DNA of 64,000 nt from Alnus glutinosa (lineage: Eukaryota; Streptophyta; Magnoliopsida; Fagales; Betulaceae), in assembly GCF_958979055.1 (NCBI RefSeq), contig NC_084886.1, forward strand, positions 7,268,154 to 7,332,153, in the 5' to 3' direction. The translations under genes were made by a program, and so were the position numbers. This document shows, piece after piece, positions 10,390-23,700 of this stretch; the first letter of the stretch is position 1; each line of letters opens with the position of its first letter. The notes under the pieces are model-generated. The model made no database searches and was not told the DNA's origin. It worked only from the letters and a program-made list of their open reading frames with translations.

Positions 10390-13300
10390 ATGTGTGGAAT
10401 AGCTGTGATTATCTCAGGCATTCGTATTGATGCATCATCTCTGCTTTTTCTTGATTCCGCACCTCCAGCGTCCACGTCCAAGGCCGAGCAAGTAAAAGTT
10501 ATTCTTTACGTTTGCCAATTCTTTTGTTTTACCTCGTCTTATTTACTGACTGTTACCAGGACGTAAATATACTTTGAGTGATTCTTGATAAGTGTCCTTC
10601 CAAGATTTCATTTATACTTGCAAAACTAAAATTTTCCCCTGGAAATGTGGGGTTAATGATGTATGCTAAAATGGCTTCATAATTTAGGTTATAGAAAAAT
10701 AAAAAAAGTCAAACATTTAATCGAGCAATCGGAAATATGTATCAGAATTCGGTTATACTAGCGTTTTTCAAACTCCGAACGTTCTTCGCATTGTTTTATT
10801 GTTAATTATATGGTTTACTTATCAAAAAACGGTGTAGAGTGGGTCATGCCTATTGCCTTGAAGGATGGGGGAGTTGCTGGCTAGTTGGAGCGGGCAGCCG
10901 GGAATGTTTGGAATTTCGAAGACTGAGAAATCGGTGGTAGAGTTAAAAGCTGTCATTTTCAGATCTCTTTGTGCTTGAATGGCAGTGTACAATAGTCATC
11001 GCTATTCTAGTTTTTCGGAATTTCTGGACTTGTGTTCTTTTTTTCCCCCCCCTAATTATGGGTCTCTCTTGTATACTTATTGTGTACTTGGATTGTACCC
11101 TTTGTTCTTTTATTGAATTAAAGAAAGAGTGAAAAAGTGAAAAATCGTTGGTTGTAAGGTAGTGCTTATGCGAGACCAGACTTGTGTTTTTTTTTTTTTA
11201 GCTTTTGAGAAAGAAATGGAAGATTTATTGGTCTTTCACGTTTAGCATTGTTTTGTTCTAGATATTGTCTACATGAGTTAATGGTGTGTTTTGGATTTGG
11301 TTAAGATCTCCCTCTCATAGCCACACTCGAAGGATCTTGCTAGTTAAAGTATGTCGTTTATTGAATTAATCAAGTTTTATTTGAACATTTTATAGTGTAC
11401 GAATTGTTCTGTAATCCCTAGCTATTTGGAAAAAGTTACTAATTTTTATTGGTGCACCAGTTGCAATTCTCCATAGATGATCTTAAAGCAGCTCTACGGA
11501 GAAGGGGTCCTGATAGCTTGGGTAGCAAGAAGGTTTTCCTTTGTTCAAAGACTTCAAGCTCTGCCGAGGAGCGACAAATTATATCCTTTGTTGAGGAAGA
11601 AGAGGAAAAAGAAAGGGGCGAGTCGTATTTGCAACATCTTGAGAATAAAAATGATTGCTTATTTGATTCAAATGGACAAACACATGAGCTAGAAAATTGT
11701 TTTAGCGTGCCCAAATTTGTGGCAGAACTTCACTTTATCGGTGCCACCTTACAGCTTAGGGGTATTAATCCTATTGTTCAGCCCTTGATGGATACATCTG
11801 GGAATGTTCTTGTATATAATGGTATGTTTACTTGTCTCTGCTGTGGTTAGATCAAAGAGCTTGTGTCCATCATGATTTGATTTTTGTCCTGCATAAAGTT
11901 TCTTTTACATGCTTTTAGCCTATTTTGTCACTTTGAGTTTTTGTTGGATCTGGTTCCTGCTGGTGCGTCTTGTTGGTACCTTACATTCTGGCAGAACTAT
12001 TTTATGCGGTCAAGTAATGGTTCATTTGACATTTATATTTGAATTTATTTATTTTTTGCTAATTTAGTATCTTTTCAGTTTTTTTTTTCAATAATTTGTT
12101 TTTTCTTTGAATAATACTAGAAACTACATTTTTATCCCATAACTATCCCACAATGCTGACGTGGCAATCTCAATCAATCCTTGTAAAAAAAAAATCAAAG
12201 GGTTGGTTGGGATTGCCACGTCAGCATTATAGGATAGTTGTTAAATAAACATGTGGTTTCTAGCATTACTCCTTTTCTTTTATTTTTTTTCTGTAGTTAG
12301 TTGACAGGGAAAATGTAAATAGCTTTTGTGTAAATGTATTTCACTTCAGTGACAAATGCTTTTGACTCCAATTAAGGCCCAGATTTGAAGTTTCAAATTG
12401 ATGTCTTTAACTTCGATCATTTAGCTAGCTGATATATTTAACTCAGAATCCAACTTTATGTTCTATCTACTTTGAAGGTGAAATATTTGGAGGAATTTAC
12501 ATTAACAGTGATAGCAATGATACTGAAATTCTTATGCAAGCTCTGGGAAAGTGCTGCTTCTGCAAAAGAACGTGCTCTTGTGATGAAAAAGGACAAAAGT
12601 CTCTTCCAGATCTTCTTTCTACAATCAAGGGGCCATGGTCTGTGATCTACTGGCAGGTAACTTAGAGTGGTAAGTTTCAATTTGTCTTGATTAAATTTGT
12701 GCAATATGCCTCTTTTCTAGCTTCTTATTTCTCAAGTTTGCTTAATATAATATTTATAGGAAAGTTCAAAAACCCTGTGGTTTGGTCGAGATGCATTTGG
12801 TAGGCGAAGCCTTCTTGTTCACTGGCCGACTTTGGAGGACAATCGGTTCCTGCTATCTTCTGTATCACCAGTTTCTTCCACTGAGCGGAGTTCTGGTATA
12901 TAATCCTCAGCAGAGCTTTACTCATTTGGTTGTTCTGGTTCAACTTCTGTTGTGCAGTGGCTTGTTATAGTAATACAATGAGCTGAAGTTGATTTTCTTG
13001 CTCACTAGTAATTCTGAAATGATTTGTCAAGTAAATTGTGCATGTTATTGTTCAAGAACATATTCTTCTTTTTCATTCTTCCATCTCTATTCTTTTACTT
13101 TAGTTCTGTTCCTTGATCTTGAGACACCATGTAATAGGACATCTCTCCATGCAGTTCTCCTTATATTCCAAGCCTTTTCCTTTCTGAAATTTTGTTCTCC
13201 ATATCAGTCTCCTTGTCTTTATTAGTTCATATGTAAAGATTTCCATAATACATTTCACTACTTTGACAAAAAAGTCCCCTCTATGGCTGATAGAATTCAG

Positions 13301-16300
13301 GCAAATGCTATGTGACATGTTATGAACTTCTACATGCAATAGGCAATTTTACAATGTGCAGGGTGGGATGTGTACCTTGTAGGCTGCTACTTGGTTGCAT
13401 GTGGAAGCTCACATGCATTGAGCCTTTTATGGATTTTTTTTTTCTCTATACAGCATCTTTTTCCTAATTGCAGTTTATGGAAAAGGAAAAGAACTCAATG
13501 GGCAAGACTATTAATACACCTTTGGCAAATTGAGCTATTCCTTATACTTTGCCATAGGCTGCAATGAGCCAAACTGAGCAAGTGCTGCCATGAAATATCA
13601 TGCAGTCATGGACCTTCCCTCTTCTGCATGTCTGTTCCTTTTATCCTTTTTGTTTTTTGCCTTTCAAATCTGAGCTGGAAATGTTAACAATAAAATATTT
13701 CTCTTCAGATACAGACATTATCAAATTTTTGCTGACGCTATTAATACTGTTGTAAAATATCAATGACTACGTGCCATGAAAAATAATTCATTACTTAACT
13801 AGTATAATTACAAGTTTATTAGCCAACAAGTCCCTTTCATTTTTGCTGTTTGATTTTGCCAATTATTGACCCTTGATGCCAGAAAGATTTTTATATCAAG
13901 TGATGTCAATGCACTGTAGATTTTGAAGCTGAAAATGGAATTAACAACCTCAATTTCTGGGAAGAGCTTCCATGTGGGTTATATGGCATATCTTTTGATG
14001 CTCCAAAATTGGATGGGTTTCTGGTTGGTGAAGTCAGTAAACATGAATGGAGGGATGCCATTCTGAAAGAACTACTTGATTGGGAGAGAACTTCTGTTGA
14101 ACCCAAACCTGAAGATTTATACCTTTCTCTTTGTAAGCCGCCTAGAGAGCAACATGATATGCATTCAGCTAGTTCAGATATATTGCCGTCCAAATCAGGT
14201 GGATGTCATACCATTCTCTAGAAAGGCTATATGTAGATATTCCAAACTTTAGTTACAATATATGAACGACTTCCATTTTGACTCATGGAGATGATAGCAG
14301 AATCTAATTCTAGGTTTTTTTTTTCTTTTCGTAATGATGTCAAATGTTGTTTTATCCTAACTGTGTAGGGCCTATTCCAGTTTCAGTTTCAGGGCAAGCA
14401 CAGATTGTGCTGGTTGCTTTAAGGGAATCTGTGAAGCGGCGCACTTCACAGCATAGAATTTTTCAGGTTCAAGAACTGATTGAACTGAATTTCAATTGTA
14501 CCCAGTTTCATTATATGGTGTAGTGAGATATACATATATTTTTTCTTGAACACTTCATTGACGAGTAAAAAATTATAGAATATTTTGCAACTTATTAACC
14601 TTGAGTAAGCTTAATTATTTCTCTTTTGGTTTTTTTGATTTATTGATTTTGTACTAATTGAATTCTTTTGAGATGAAATGCATAGGCAGTTACCTGTGAT
14701 ATAAGACAAGGGGAACTCGCACCAGTGGCAGTTCTTTTCTCTGGTGGATTGGATTCTATGATACTTGCAGCACTACTGGATGAATGCCTTGATCCCAGCT
14801 GTAAGTGTTGCAGTGAAAGCTATGTTTACATTTTTTTTCCCTCTTAATGTTCTGTGTTATTTTTGTACATTTCTCAATGGGCTCCAATTTATTGGAGTTG
14901 AAACTGGAAAGCTAAGATAATCGCATGTATTATAAAATCCTTCTGTCAAGCCTGTTGCTAAGCTCATGTCCTATCAAATTTCATTGACAGATGAGATCGA
15001 TCTACTTAATGTGAGCTTCGATGGTCAGTCTGCTCCTGATAGAATCTCTGCCAAGGCAGGGGTAAAGGAGTTGAGAAGAATTGCACCCTTGAGAAGGTAT
15101 GGACTATGGAATTAAAATTTTGTCTTGGTCTCTGGTTTCCCGTACTAAGAAGCTTTTTGTGTTATATGTTGTATAAAGTACCCCAGCTTTCACACCTGTC
15201 TTAATGTCACATCCTCTATAATTGTCTTGCCTTGTGCTATTTCAAACCAATTCAGATTATATTGGACTGCAGGTGGAAACTTGTGGAGACTGATGCTGAT
15301 TTATCGAAATTGGATTTTGAAACAAAGCACGTCATGTCACTAATAAATCCTGCAAATACTTACATGGTAGTCTGTCTCTTTCTTTAGAGTAGAGTAGCTT
15401 GTGTTAGTCTATGATATACCCTGCTTTTAGCGTCAAATGAATTACATAAATGACCATAAATTCTTATGTCGTTCTAACTGATACAAAGCTCCTAATATTA
15501 TGGGATAACATCATAGATGCACATAATTATCTCATTAGCGTGCTTTTGATGTTCCTTAACTGTAGGCTTAGGTCGTAATCTCACCTTTAGATCTCATAAG
15601 GTACCTTATGATCTTTAAACTTATTTTGTCCTATAGTTGTTTTGTCCCATGAAAGAACTGAATAACAGAGTAAATCGAATCAATTCCAGATCTCTCTTCT
15701 TTTGTCATTGATACAACATGTCTGCTATTATGTTTTTCTGAATGTATAGTATATTATATCTCAAGTGAAACTGAAATTGCAGGACCTTAACATAGGAATA
15801 GCTTTATGGCTGGCCGCTAGCGGCAGTGGTTGGGTGTGTGAAGGAAATAACAATAATAATGATGAGGATCTTGAACGTGTTAAATACAAGTCAAAGGCCA
15901 GGATTGTCCTTGTTGGTTCTGGTGCTGATGAGCAATGTGCTGGCTATGGTAGGCATAGAACAAAATATAGACAGGAAAGGTATGCACTTATCTGGAATAA
16001 ATTAGATGATCTTGTGAACTATTTTTTTTTCCATGTCTGAAACCAATTTGTGTGTGTATGCGCACATATGATTGTTTGCTCAATTTATATGTTGTAAAGT
16101 AGCATTCTTTTGCTAATATCAGTTTGTTGACCGAATGAAACATAAAACATGAAAAGTATCTTGCTGCTGCAGCTGGAATAACATCTGAAACACTGGAACT
16201 AGGTGAGATTGTTTGAACAAAATTTAGTTGTTGAAAATCATGAAAAGTGGCCCTTAACATCCTGACACCTTTATCTGATTTGGGCCTCAGAGTCGAGGTA

Positions 16301-18753
16301 AGGCCTTTAAAACTTCCTTTGGTGCTGCCACTAATCCTGTCAACTTTTAACAAAATTACTTTATTAAGTATAGAACAAAATAATCCCCTCAATTTGATAG
16401 CTAATCATGACCAAATGAGGAGGCAGAAAAGAGTAAGATGATTTGTGGATGCCGCTATTAAAATCCCTTGGCAAACTCAAAAACTGATTTTGGATTGAAG
16501 TCTTCGACAATATTGTATTCAGCTTGTTTGGCTGTTTGCGTGTATGTGCACATGCACTTGCATGGGTGTCTGTATGTTTACTTCAGTGGCTACTGTGATT
16601 CACTTCCTGCTGTGGCCTTTTAGTTATGGGCCAACTTCACAGTTACAGTAGGTCCGCATCTGCTGGAGTTGTATTCTCCTTTTGTATGGGTTAATACACA
16701 TATTGGGCTACCTTAGTGATAGGCTCTTCTGAAATTTATTGTTTTTATAAAGGAATCTTATCAGTGCTAAATTCATTCTGAGAGACAGAATTACCTTCCT
16801 CTTGTGCATTAGCATGTTAACAACTGAAATTTATCCTGTTTAGAGTGACAGTGATTTGATTTAATTCAGCGTATGTAGTGACCTATAACTAAACAAATCA
16901 TTTGGTAAATTGTGGAGTGATACAAGTTTATTGCGCCTACTCATTCTGGTGGTCTCATATGCTGTATCAGTTGGCTTGGGCTACATGAGGAAATGAAACT
17001 GGACATGCTGAGAATTTGGAAGAGAAATCTAGGAAGAGATGATAGATGTATTGCTGATAACGGGAAAGAGGTATTGCTAAAATCTTAGACGAAGATTATT
17101 AATTATATCATTGATTCGTCTCATTTGGTAAGCATCTAATTCTTCCTTTTTTTCCCCAAAGGCTAGATTTCCTTTCTTGGATGAAAATGTTATAAGGACT
17201 CTGCTTAATATTCCTTTGTGGGAGGTTGCCAACCTTGATCAACCTAGTGGAACTGGTGACAAGAAGATTCTGAGAGAGGTAAGTGCCATATCTTTTGTTA
17301 AGTTTACATTCTCTGTCATACCCTAATATATGATAGGTGAGATAGACACAGATATGAGGTTATGCATATGTTTTTTAAAGTTTCTGTAACATCTGAGAAA
17401 GTGCCAGCATATGTGCATGCTTTTGTAAGAGCATCTTTTTCCTGGGTTTTTATGCATGATGTTTACATTTATAATTTGCAATGCATCATAGTATATTACT
17501 TGTGCCTCAAGTCATCATGACATGAGTATTGTGTTGATGAATGATGAGTGTCTGACAAACCATTTATTGGGAGAAGTTTTGTATGCATTGTAGCATCTAT
17601 ATCTCTACTGATATTATATTCATGAATTTTTGAATGATCAAAACCAATAGTTTTGGAAGTCATATGGTTTTGTAATTGTTGATGGTTGAAAGAATACCAT
17701 TACCCTGACCAGAAGCTGTTTTTGGTGGAAACTGAGGATTGACATCATCTGAAAGTAGCAGACAATAAATTGGTCAAGTGAATCACAGTTTATTTACTGC
17801 CCATTATAGTAGTACTACAAACTATCTTGTGCATGGTTATTATTTTCCCTGATAGTTGAACTGTCAAGCTAACCATGTGGATGACATAAAGTTCTGTTGG
17901 AAAAATGTCAAGCTTATTGCTGTTCAATTGGATTTAACTTTGAGCAGCTCTATGCTGAAGGGGATGCTCTGATAGGGCATCTGAAGTGGAGGGAACCCGA
18001 GAATGTGAAGTTGGGGGAAAATTCTTATCTAATCTAGATTGAAGTTTCTTTAGGTTCACTCCCTGTCTCATCATCTTGCTATCTTCATATAATGCTTCCA
18101 TACGGTTTTTCCTCGAACTGATTAAGTTTCCAGTCCTTTATTGGGGTTTGGTCTATATTGATATCTCTTTTGCTGCTAATATGAAAGTTTGCTTCCAAGC
18201 TCGACAGGGGATTTCAAATTTTACGGCAAAATGTTACCTTATATGTACATATTTGGTTTTGAATTTTGTTGCCGCAAAATATTCCTATTTCTTGTGGTGA
18301 ATCCTGGCCAGATATTAATTTGTTTGTGCATTATGTTTGTTGAAAGGTTGCACAATTGCTTGGTTTATATGAAGCAGCTGTTCTGCCTAAAAGAGCAATT
18401 CAGGTATGTATTCTTTTCATAGTAATTTTGTTGAAAATAACATAATTATCTCATCTTATCTTTTTGGAAGACGATAAAATCACATGATATCAATTTGACT
18501 GGTTTTCCAGTATTAAAAACTCAGATGCAACTAAATAACAAAATCCAATTATAGTTGATCTCATTGCAATGTCGGTTACCTATGAACACCACTATTTGAT
18601 TATTAAGAGATTTAATCGTTCCGATTTACTGTGGTGTAGTTTGGTTCAAGAATTGCAAGGGAATCGAATCGAAAGAATTTTGGTAGTAACCGCGCAGCAA
18701 ATCAGGCATCTGCAGGAAGTGCAGTAATTCACATGCCTCCAAATTTGACTTGA
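10390..18753 (+). CDS. ASNSD1: Asparagine synthetase domain-containing protein (ASNSD1-like)
   Basis: Fourteen exons: 10390-10491, 11461-11821, 12478-12656, 12760-12895, 13920-14198, 14369-14466, 14686-14800, 14991-15096, 15273-15366, 15783-15979, 16971-17070, 17162-17278, 18347-18403, 18640-18753. They sum to 2055 nt, 684 residues. The start MCGIAV puts a cysteine at position 2, the nucleophile of class II glutamine amidotransferases. The AMP-forming synthetase part shows the pyrophosphate loop SGGLDS at residues 404-409, then GSGADEQCAGYGRHR and RFPFLDE. Family knowledge: ASNSD1 proteins resemble asparagine synthetase, but their substrate is not firmly established, so asparagine production should not be assumed. 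Residues after the N-terminal domain include a Glu-rich insert (EEEEEKER). From memory the Arabidopsis counterpart is At2g03667, next to CDC48B, as here. Confidence 0.93.
10831..11130 (+). mobile_element. 5'-truncated L1 LINE 3' end in ASNSD1 intron 1
   Basis: The segment has the wording of plant L1 3' ends: a GTAGAGTGGGTCATGCC-like start, then TTGTATACTTATTGTGTACTTGG, then TTTTATTGAATTAAAGAAAG. The words match the minus-strand LINE end at 40666-40868 (TTGTGTACTTGGGTGCACCC). No coding part of the element is present and no target duplication was recognised. Confidence 0.5.
12109..12272. mobile_element. Palindromic MITE in ASNSD1 intron 2
   Basis: The arm AATGCTGACGTGGCAATC is answered by GATTGCCACGTCAGCATT, and the ends AATACTAGAAACTACAT and ATGTGGTTTCTAGCATT also pair. 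TTTTCTTT occurs directly on both sides (12101-12108 and 12273-12280), giving an 8-bp hAT-type duplication, although that word is low-complexity. Confidence 0.65.
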
Positions 18754-19100
18754 TGGTGCCCTTGGTTAACCCCTGGCATGTGTTCCTCTCTTTCTTTCTC
18801 CAATTCAATCTGCTCAAATTCGGAGTCCTATAATTTTGTTCCTACCCCCCCCCCCCCCCCGCCCCTCTTTTTTTTTTGTCGACGAATGATGACAATGAGC
18901 TATCAACAACATTTTTGTGTTGTAAATGCAAACACATCTTACATTATTTTGTCCGTACAAATGTTCATGTTTCTGTAATTTTGTTGTATGCATTCGGATT
19001 TGAGAAGTGTTTTTTCCCCCCTATGATACTTGTATAGTTGTAATTTGTAAACCAAAAGTCGCCTCCACAAATTGTAAAATAAATAAATAATTGAAGTTTT
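18754..19100 (+). other. 3' UTR of ASNSD1 with a 16-nt C run
   Basis: Region after the stop codon. It has 16 consecutive C at 18845-18860 followed by GCCCC and a T-run. Polyadenylation probably occurs before about 19100 (AATAAATAAATAA near 19078). Confidence 0.45.
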
Positions 19101-20640
19101 CTTCTACCCGATTGTAGTAAGTGAAGTGGCCCCATAATGGGCATTTACTCATCATGCTGAATGTAGCGTTGCCAAACATTTTACTTAAATTGCAATTTTT
19201 AAATAATTTGTTTTTTGCAATTTAGTTTAAAATTGTACTTTTTATCTACTAAATCCAAATCTCAAACCTCAAACGCACCCTCAATGGCTTGTAACTGTTG
19301 AGCAGTTACATGCCAAATATTGTGTATAAAATGTAATGCACCATTTTTGTAAAGGTGACCGAACAGAACAGATAAAAAAACTCAGAGCAGCATGTGCTTG
19401 TATACTCACGTCTCTCGTTTTCTGAATCTGTGGAAGATATTTAGACTGTAGAAATTGTGGGTATTGCTCTAAGAGTATGCTCGCTCTACCATTTGAGAGA
19501 AGAAAGACATTGAAGAATTCAAGAATAAAGCATGTGAAACAATTACGTAAGAACAAATTTATTTCGGTTCATAAAAGGTATCGAATAATTTATTCCGCTG
19601 TGTATTGTATTTCTAATACCGATTCTTTCAAGCGGACATAATTAGGAAAAAGACAACCAAAGATAAGTTAGAAAATTCAAAACTATGGCAGCCAAAATTG
19701 TGTTGAAACATGAAAACAATGTCATCTTTATCAACTTTTAGAATGCTACACACTTTTGCAAGCACCTTCTGAGTACTTAAGATCATTCTAATAAGTTTAA
19801 AAATATTTTAAATGTCATAATATTGAATACTCTAATTTTAGGTTCTATTTTCTTTTGAAATAAATATATATGTTGGGCGTTCAAAAAAGGTCACGTGTCT
19901 TTTTATTGGTAGGTTAATTAGAGCACTCTCAATGGATTAGTTATATACAACTTTAAGCTAAAATAGCTAAATAAAAGGTTAAAAACACACTCCATTGGAT
20001 TATATAAACAAAAGCCAGAATAATTTTTGCTTAGTTCTGTAAATAACGTTGCACGAACAATGCTACACGGGCGAAAATGGTGGTGGCTTCTTCTTCTTCT
20101 TTTTTCCTTTTTCCTCCACCTTTCCTTTTCCCTCATCTAGATTGACATATACATAAGTAATTGGGAGTGCTCTTATAACGAATTTATTTTTTTAGTTACA
20201 TTAATACATGTAGAATTTTAAAATATTAATTAAGTAATTAAATTTATTATCTCAGTTTTTAAGGTAAGTGGAGATTTAACATAAAATATATTTAGTTTCT
20301 TCATAATTATTAAAGAGATTCAAATAATTCAAGTTAGGTTTGAGGATTAATATATTTTGACAAATAGCTCTCTAGGTTTTAAAAAGTGATTAAAAACTTT
20401 ATGGCTAAGAAAAAAAAAAATATATGTTATTAGAAAAATTGACAAAATCCGTTAATGTGACATATTAACATCAATCATATTATGATAGCGGTCGCTCATC
20501 ACAACATTGTGCATCTCTGCCTTTGAAATGTGATTTATAATTTTATATGATCTTGATTCTTGGCATGCACAAAAATAACTTTACAATTAGGGCATAATTG
20601 TAATTCGGCTTTTATTTATTTTTAATATATATTATTTTTA
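19101..20640. other. Intergenic, AT-rich, with one Tourist-like MITE
   Basis: No gene seen between ASNSD1 and CDC48B. The only clear structure is the MITE at 19921-20172, listed separately; the rest is AT-rich without recognisable features. Confidence 0.45.
19921..20172. mobile_element. Tourist-like (PIF/Harbinger) MITE
   Basis: 252 bp with ends GAGCACTCTCAAT and ATTGGGAGTGCTC (one mismatch as inverted repeats), flanked by TTA at 19918-19920 and 20173-20175. A TTA duplication with GAGCA.. ends fits the PIF/Harbinger group. It lies upstream of CDC48B. Confidence 0.75.
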
Positions 20641-20770
20641 TAAGTGAATGACGTGGCACAATTCTGTAAGTTTTCTTAAACCCCGACTCCTTCTCCATAT
20701 TCCTCAAGCGTCCCCTAAAATCTCAAAAACCCCACGCACTCTCTGTGTCTTGACCGCACTTGGTGCTCCC

Positions 20771-23700
20771 ATGGAAAGCCATGGCAGCACCAGTAGCTAT
20801 AACGACAACAACAGCAAGAAGCAGTGGAGAGCAGAGGAAGAGATTGCCGGGAACGCCGAAGCTCTTCAGGCTCTCAGAGAGCTCATCACCTTCCCTCTCT
20901 ACTACTCTCGCGAAGCTCAAAAACTCGGTCTTAAAGTAACAACACTAGCTCTACCTTTGACTGTATTCCATGGTTATCTTTAGGTTCTGGTTTTAGTTTT
21001 CTGTGTTAATTGGTTTCTGGGTTTGCTTCCAGTGGCCTCGAGGTTTGCTCCTGTACGGCCCACCGGGCACGGGAAAGGTATTTATTTCTTCTTCATTGGC
21101 TCGTTTAGTCGAGACCCTTAAATGTGTTCTAGTGTAAATTGGGCTCCATTTAATTTGCCCAAAGAAAAGAAAAAGGGGGTGTTTATGCGAATCTGTATTT
21201 TGCAGTGAAGTTTGAGGAATATTTTATCCTGTTTGCCATTTGAATATTGATAAATGAATTTCCTTCCTCAAAAAATTTTATGTCGAAGAAAATGGAGTCT
21301 TATGGAGAACGTGTATGTGTGTTTTTTTATGTTGAAGCAAATGCGCTAATGCAGTATTAGGGAAGAAATATTTCTGCTTTCCATGGAACTGTTGAAGTAT
21401 TGGTAAAGTGACATTGGGTATCATTGGTTCATGCAAATTTTTAGAGTTCTTGTTGCGTAATGGAAGCTGGTTAGTCCCTGAAAATGCCATGTTTTGAATT
21501 CAGATTCTCTAATTGCCTGCATGATGTGTCTGTCTGGGGAGGTTAGTTTACTTCAAGTTGTCTGAGTAGCTTATAGTTGGTGATGAGACAATGTCTTGGT
21601 TTGGCATGTTTGTAGTTGAAGTCATAAAATTGATTGTTAATTTTTAATTTTCTTATATCCTAGACAAGCTTGGTACGGGCAGTTGTTCGGGAATGTGGTG
21701 CTCATTTAACCATTATCAGGTACTGCATGATCACCTTGTTGCGGTGTTGTTTGCTTTGACTTTTGTAGATTCTGTCATTTGTGATGGTGTGGAAACAATT
21801 GGTTTTACGATCATTTCATTATTCATTAACTGTTATAGGTTTATAATTTTACGTCATTAAGTTTTTTTACTTGTTTCATCATTTTGTGATTAATTTTATT
21901 TGTGGGTATGTTCTGCAGTCCACATTCTGTCCATAAAGCGCATGCTGGAGAGAGTGAGAGTGTCCTGCGGGAGGCCTTTTCAGAGGCATCATCCCATGCA
22001 ATGATGGGCAAGCCATCAGTTATCTTTATTGATGAAATAGATGCACTTTGTCCTCGTCGTGATTCCAGGTGTGGAGATGATGTTAAAGAGTACTTTGATG
22101 AATCTTTACCTCATCCTTAAATCCCATGACTTCATAAACTGTGCTTTCTATTAATATTCAGGGTAAAAAAGTAAGTATTATGTAGAAATTGAGATATCCG
22201 AAGGTGCTCTAAGGACAAGAGGAGTGTTTTATTTTTCAATTTTTTCTCTTTGGGTTGTGGCGTATGATGTGAGATGGGTTGAGGTGGGCACATAGTTACT
22301 AAAATATATGGTTTTTGGGAGAGTTGCAAATCAGGGCTTTGTTAAGTTGGATTCGTTTGAGTTTTCAGGCCTTTTGGAGTCAGAATTAATTTTCAAATTA
22401 TTATAGTTCCTTCAGGCTCTATTCAAAGGTATGGTCTTGTGGTCCTGTGAGTATCAAATCATGGTAATTGAAGTGTGGATGATGTTGATCATGAGCCAAG
22501 AGATCAACTGATGTTTTCTTTTTTTATTGCAGTGAACTTATTCTAACTACTTTGGATGTAATCTTGATTACATTTCTTGTGGCTAAAATCTCAAGCTTTT
22601 ATGATCCCTATCTGCTTTGCAATACTTATCTCTTTTACTATTCTCTGTGTGCGCTTGTGCATTGACATTTTATTCACAATGCAGAGATAATGTCATATGT
22701 TATATTTACTTATATTGAAAAAAACATCATATGTCATATTTATTGACTATCTAGAAGGTTACGTGGAACATGCCATCTAGCTGAATTGTGAACAGGTGAC
22801 AATCAATAAGTTATGTTTCAAATGCAGAAGGGAGCAAGATGTTCGTGTAGCCTCGCAACTCTTTACACTAATGGATTCCAATAAAACTTCCTCAACTTCT
22901 GCAACACAAGTTGTTGTAGTTGCATCCACTAACAGGTTATTTTCTCTTGCATCTCTGTAGAGTTTCTGCAGCTCTGTTTTCTTACGAAACTTGACTATTA
23001 CATATCTATATGAGTTTTTTCCTAAAGAGTTTTATTTTGTCTAATATATAGTATGATATGGTGTCAACTTATCAAATATACCTAGAGTTTTTTGAAATAT
23101 ATGACCACAGTTTGCCATATCACATTTTGTGTAGCTTTCTAGCTGGAGTTAAAAGTCAATTTTGGGTTTTTTTTTTCCTGATCTATCTTGATCCTGGGAA
23201 TCTCTCAAATTAAACGGCATGGAAATTTTTAGATGCATATTACTGCCATGCTATGTAAAAGCTTATTTCAGTATCTAAGGGCTTATTAAGGGTTATGAGC
23301 TGTTATTTTGTTGTGGTTCAAATTTCCAATGATTTCTTATAAATTTCATATGAACACCATCTTAAATACTTAGCTAATCTTCTATTGAACTTATGGCTAT
23401 TCAATTGTTAATGGCAGCATTAATGAACACTACTATAGGTTCAATATCATGTAATTTCCATTTCTTTCCAATATTTAATTTGATTTGAATTTGTACTCCA
23501 TCAAAAACTTTGGATGTGTTTTTAATATCTGTTTCTATGTACAAAGAGTGGATGCAATTGACCCTGCACTTAGAAGATCAGGGCGTTTTGATGCTGAAAT
23601 TGAAGTTACTACGCCTACAGAGGAGGAGCGGTTTCAAATTCTCAAGGTAAGCATGAATCTGTTAAATTTGTGAGCTATCCCTCGGTCCATTGTTCAGTGA

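Noticed and set aside
20648-20770. Upstream in-frame ATG extending CDC48B by 41 residues
   Set aside because: Kept only as an alternative: the conserved protein begins at MESHGS, and the extension has no recognisable domain.
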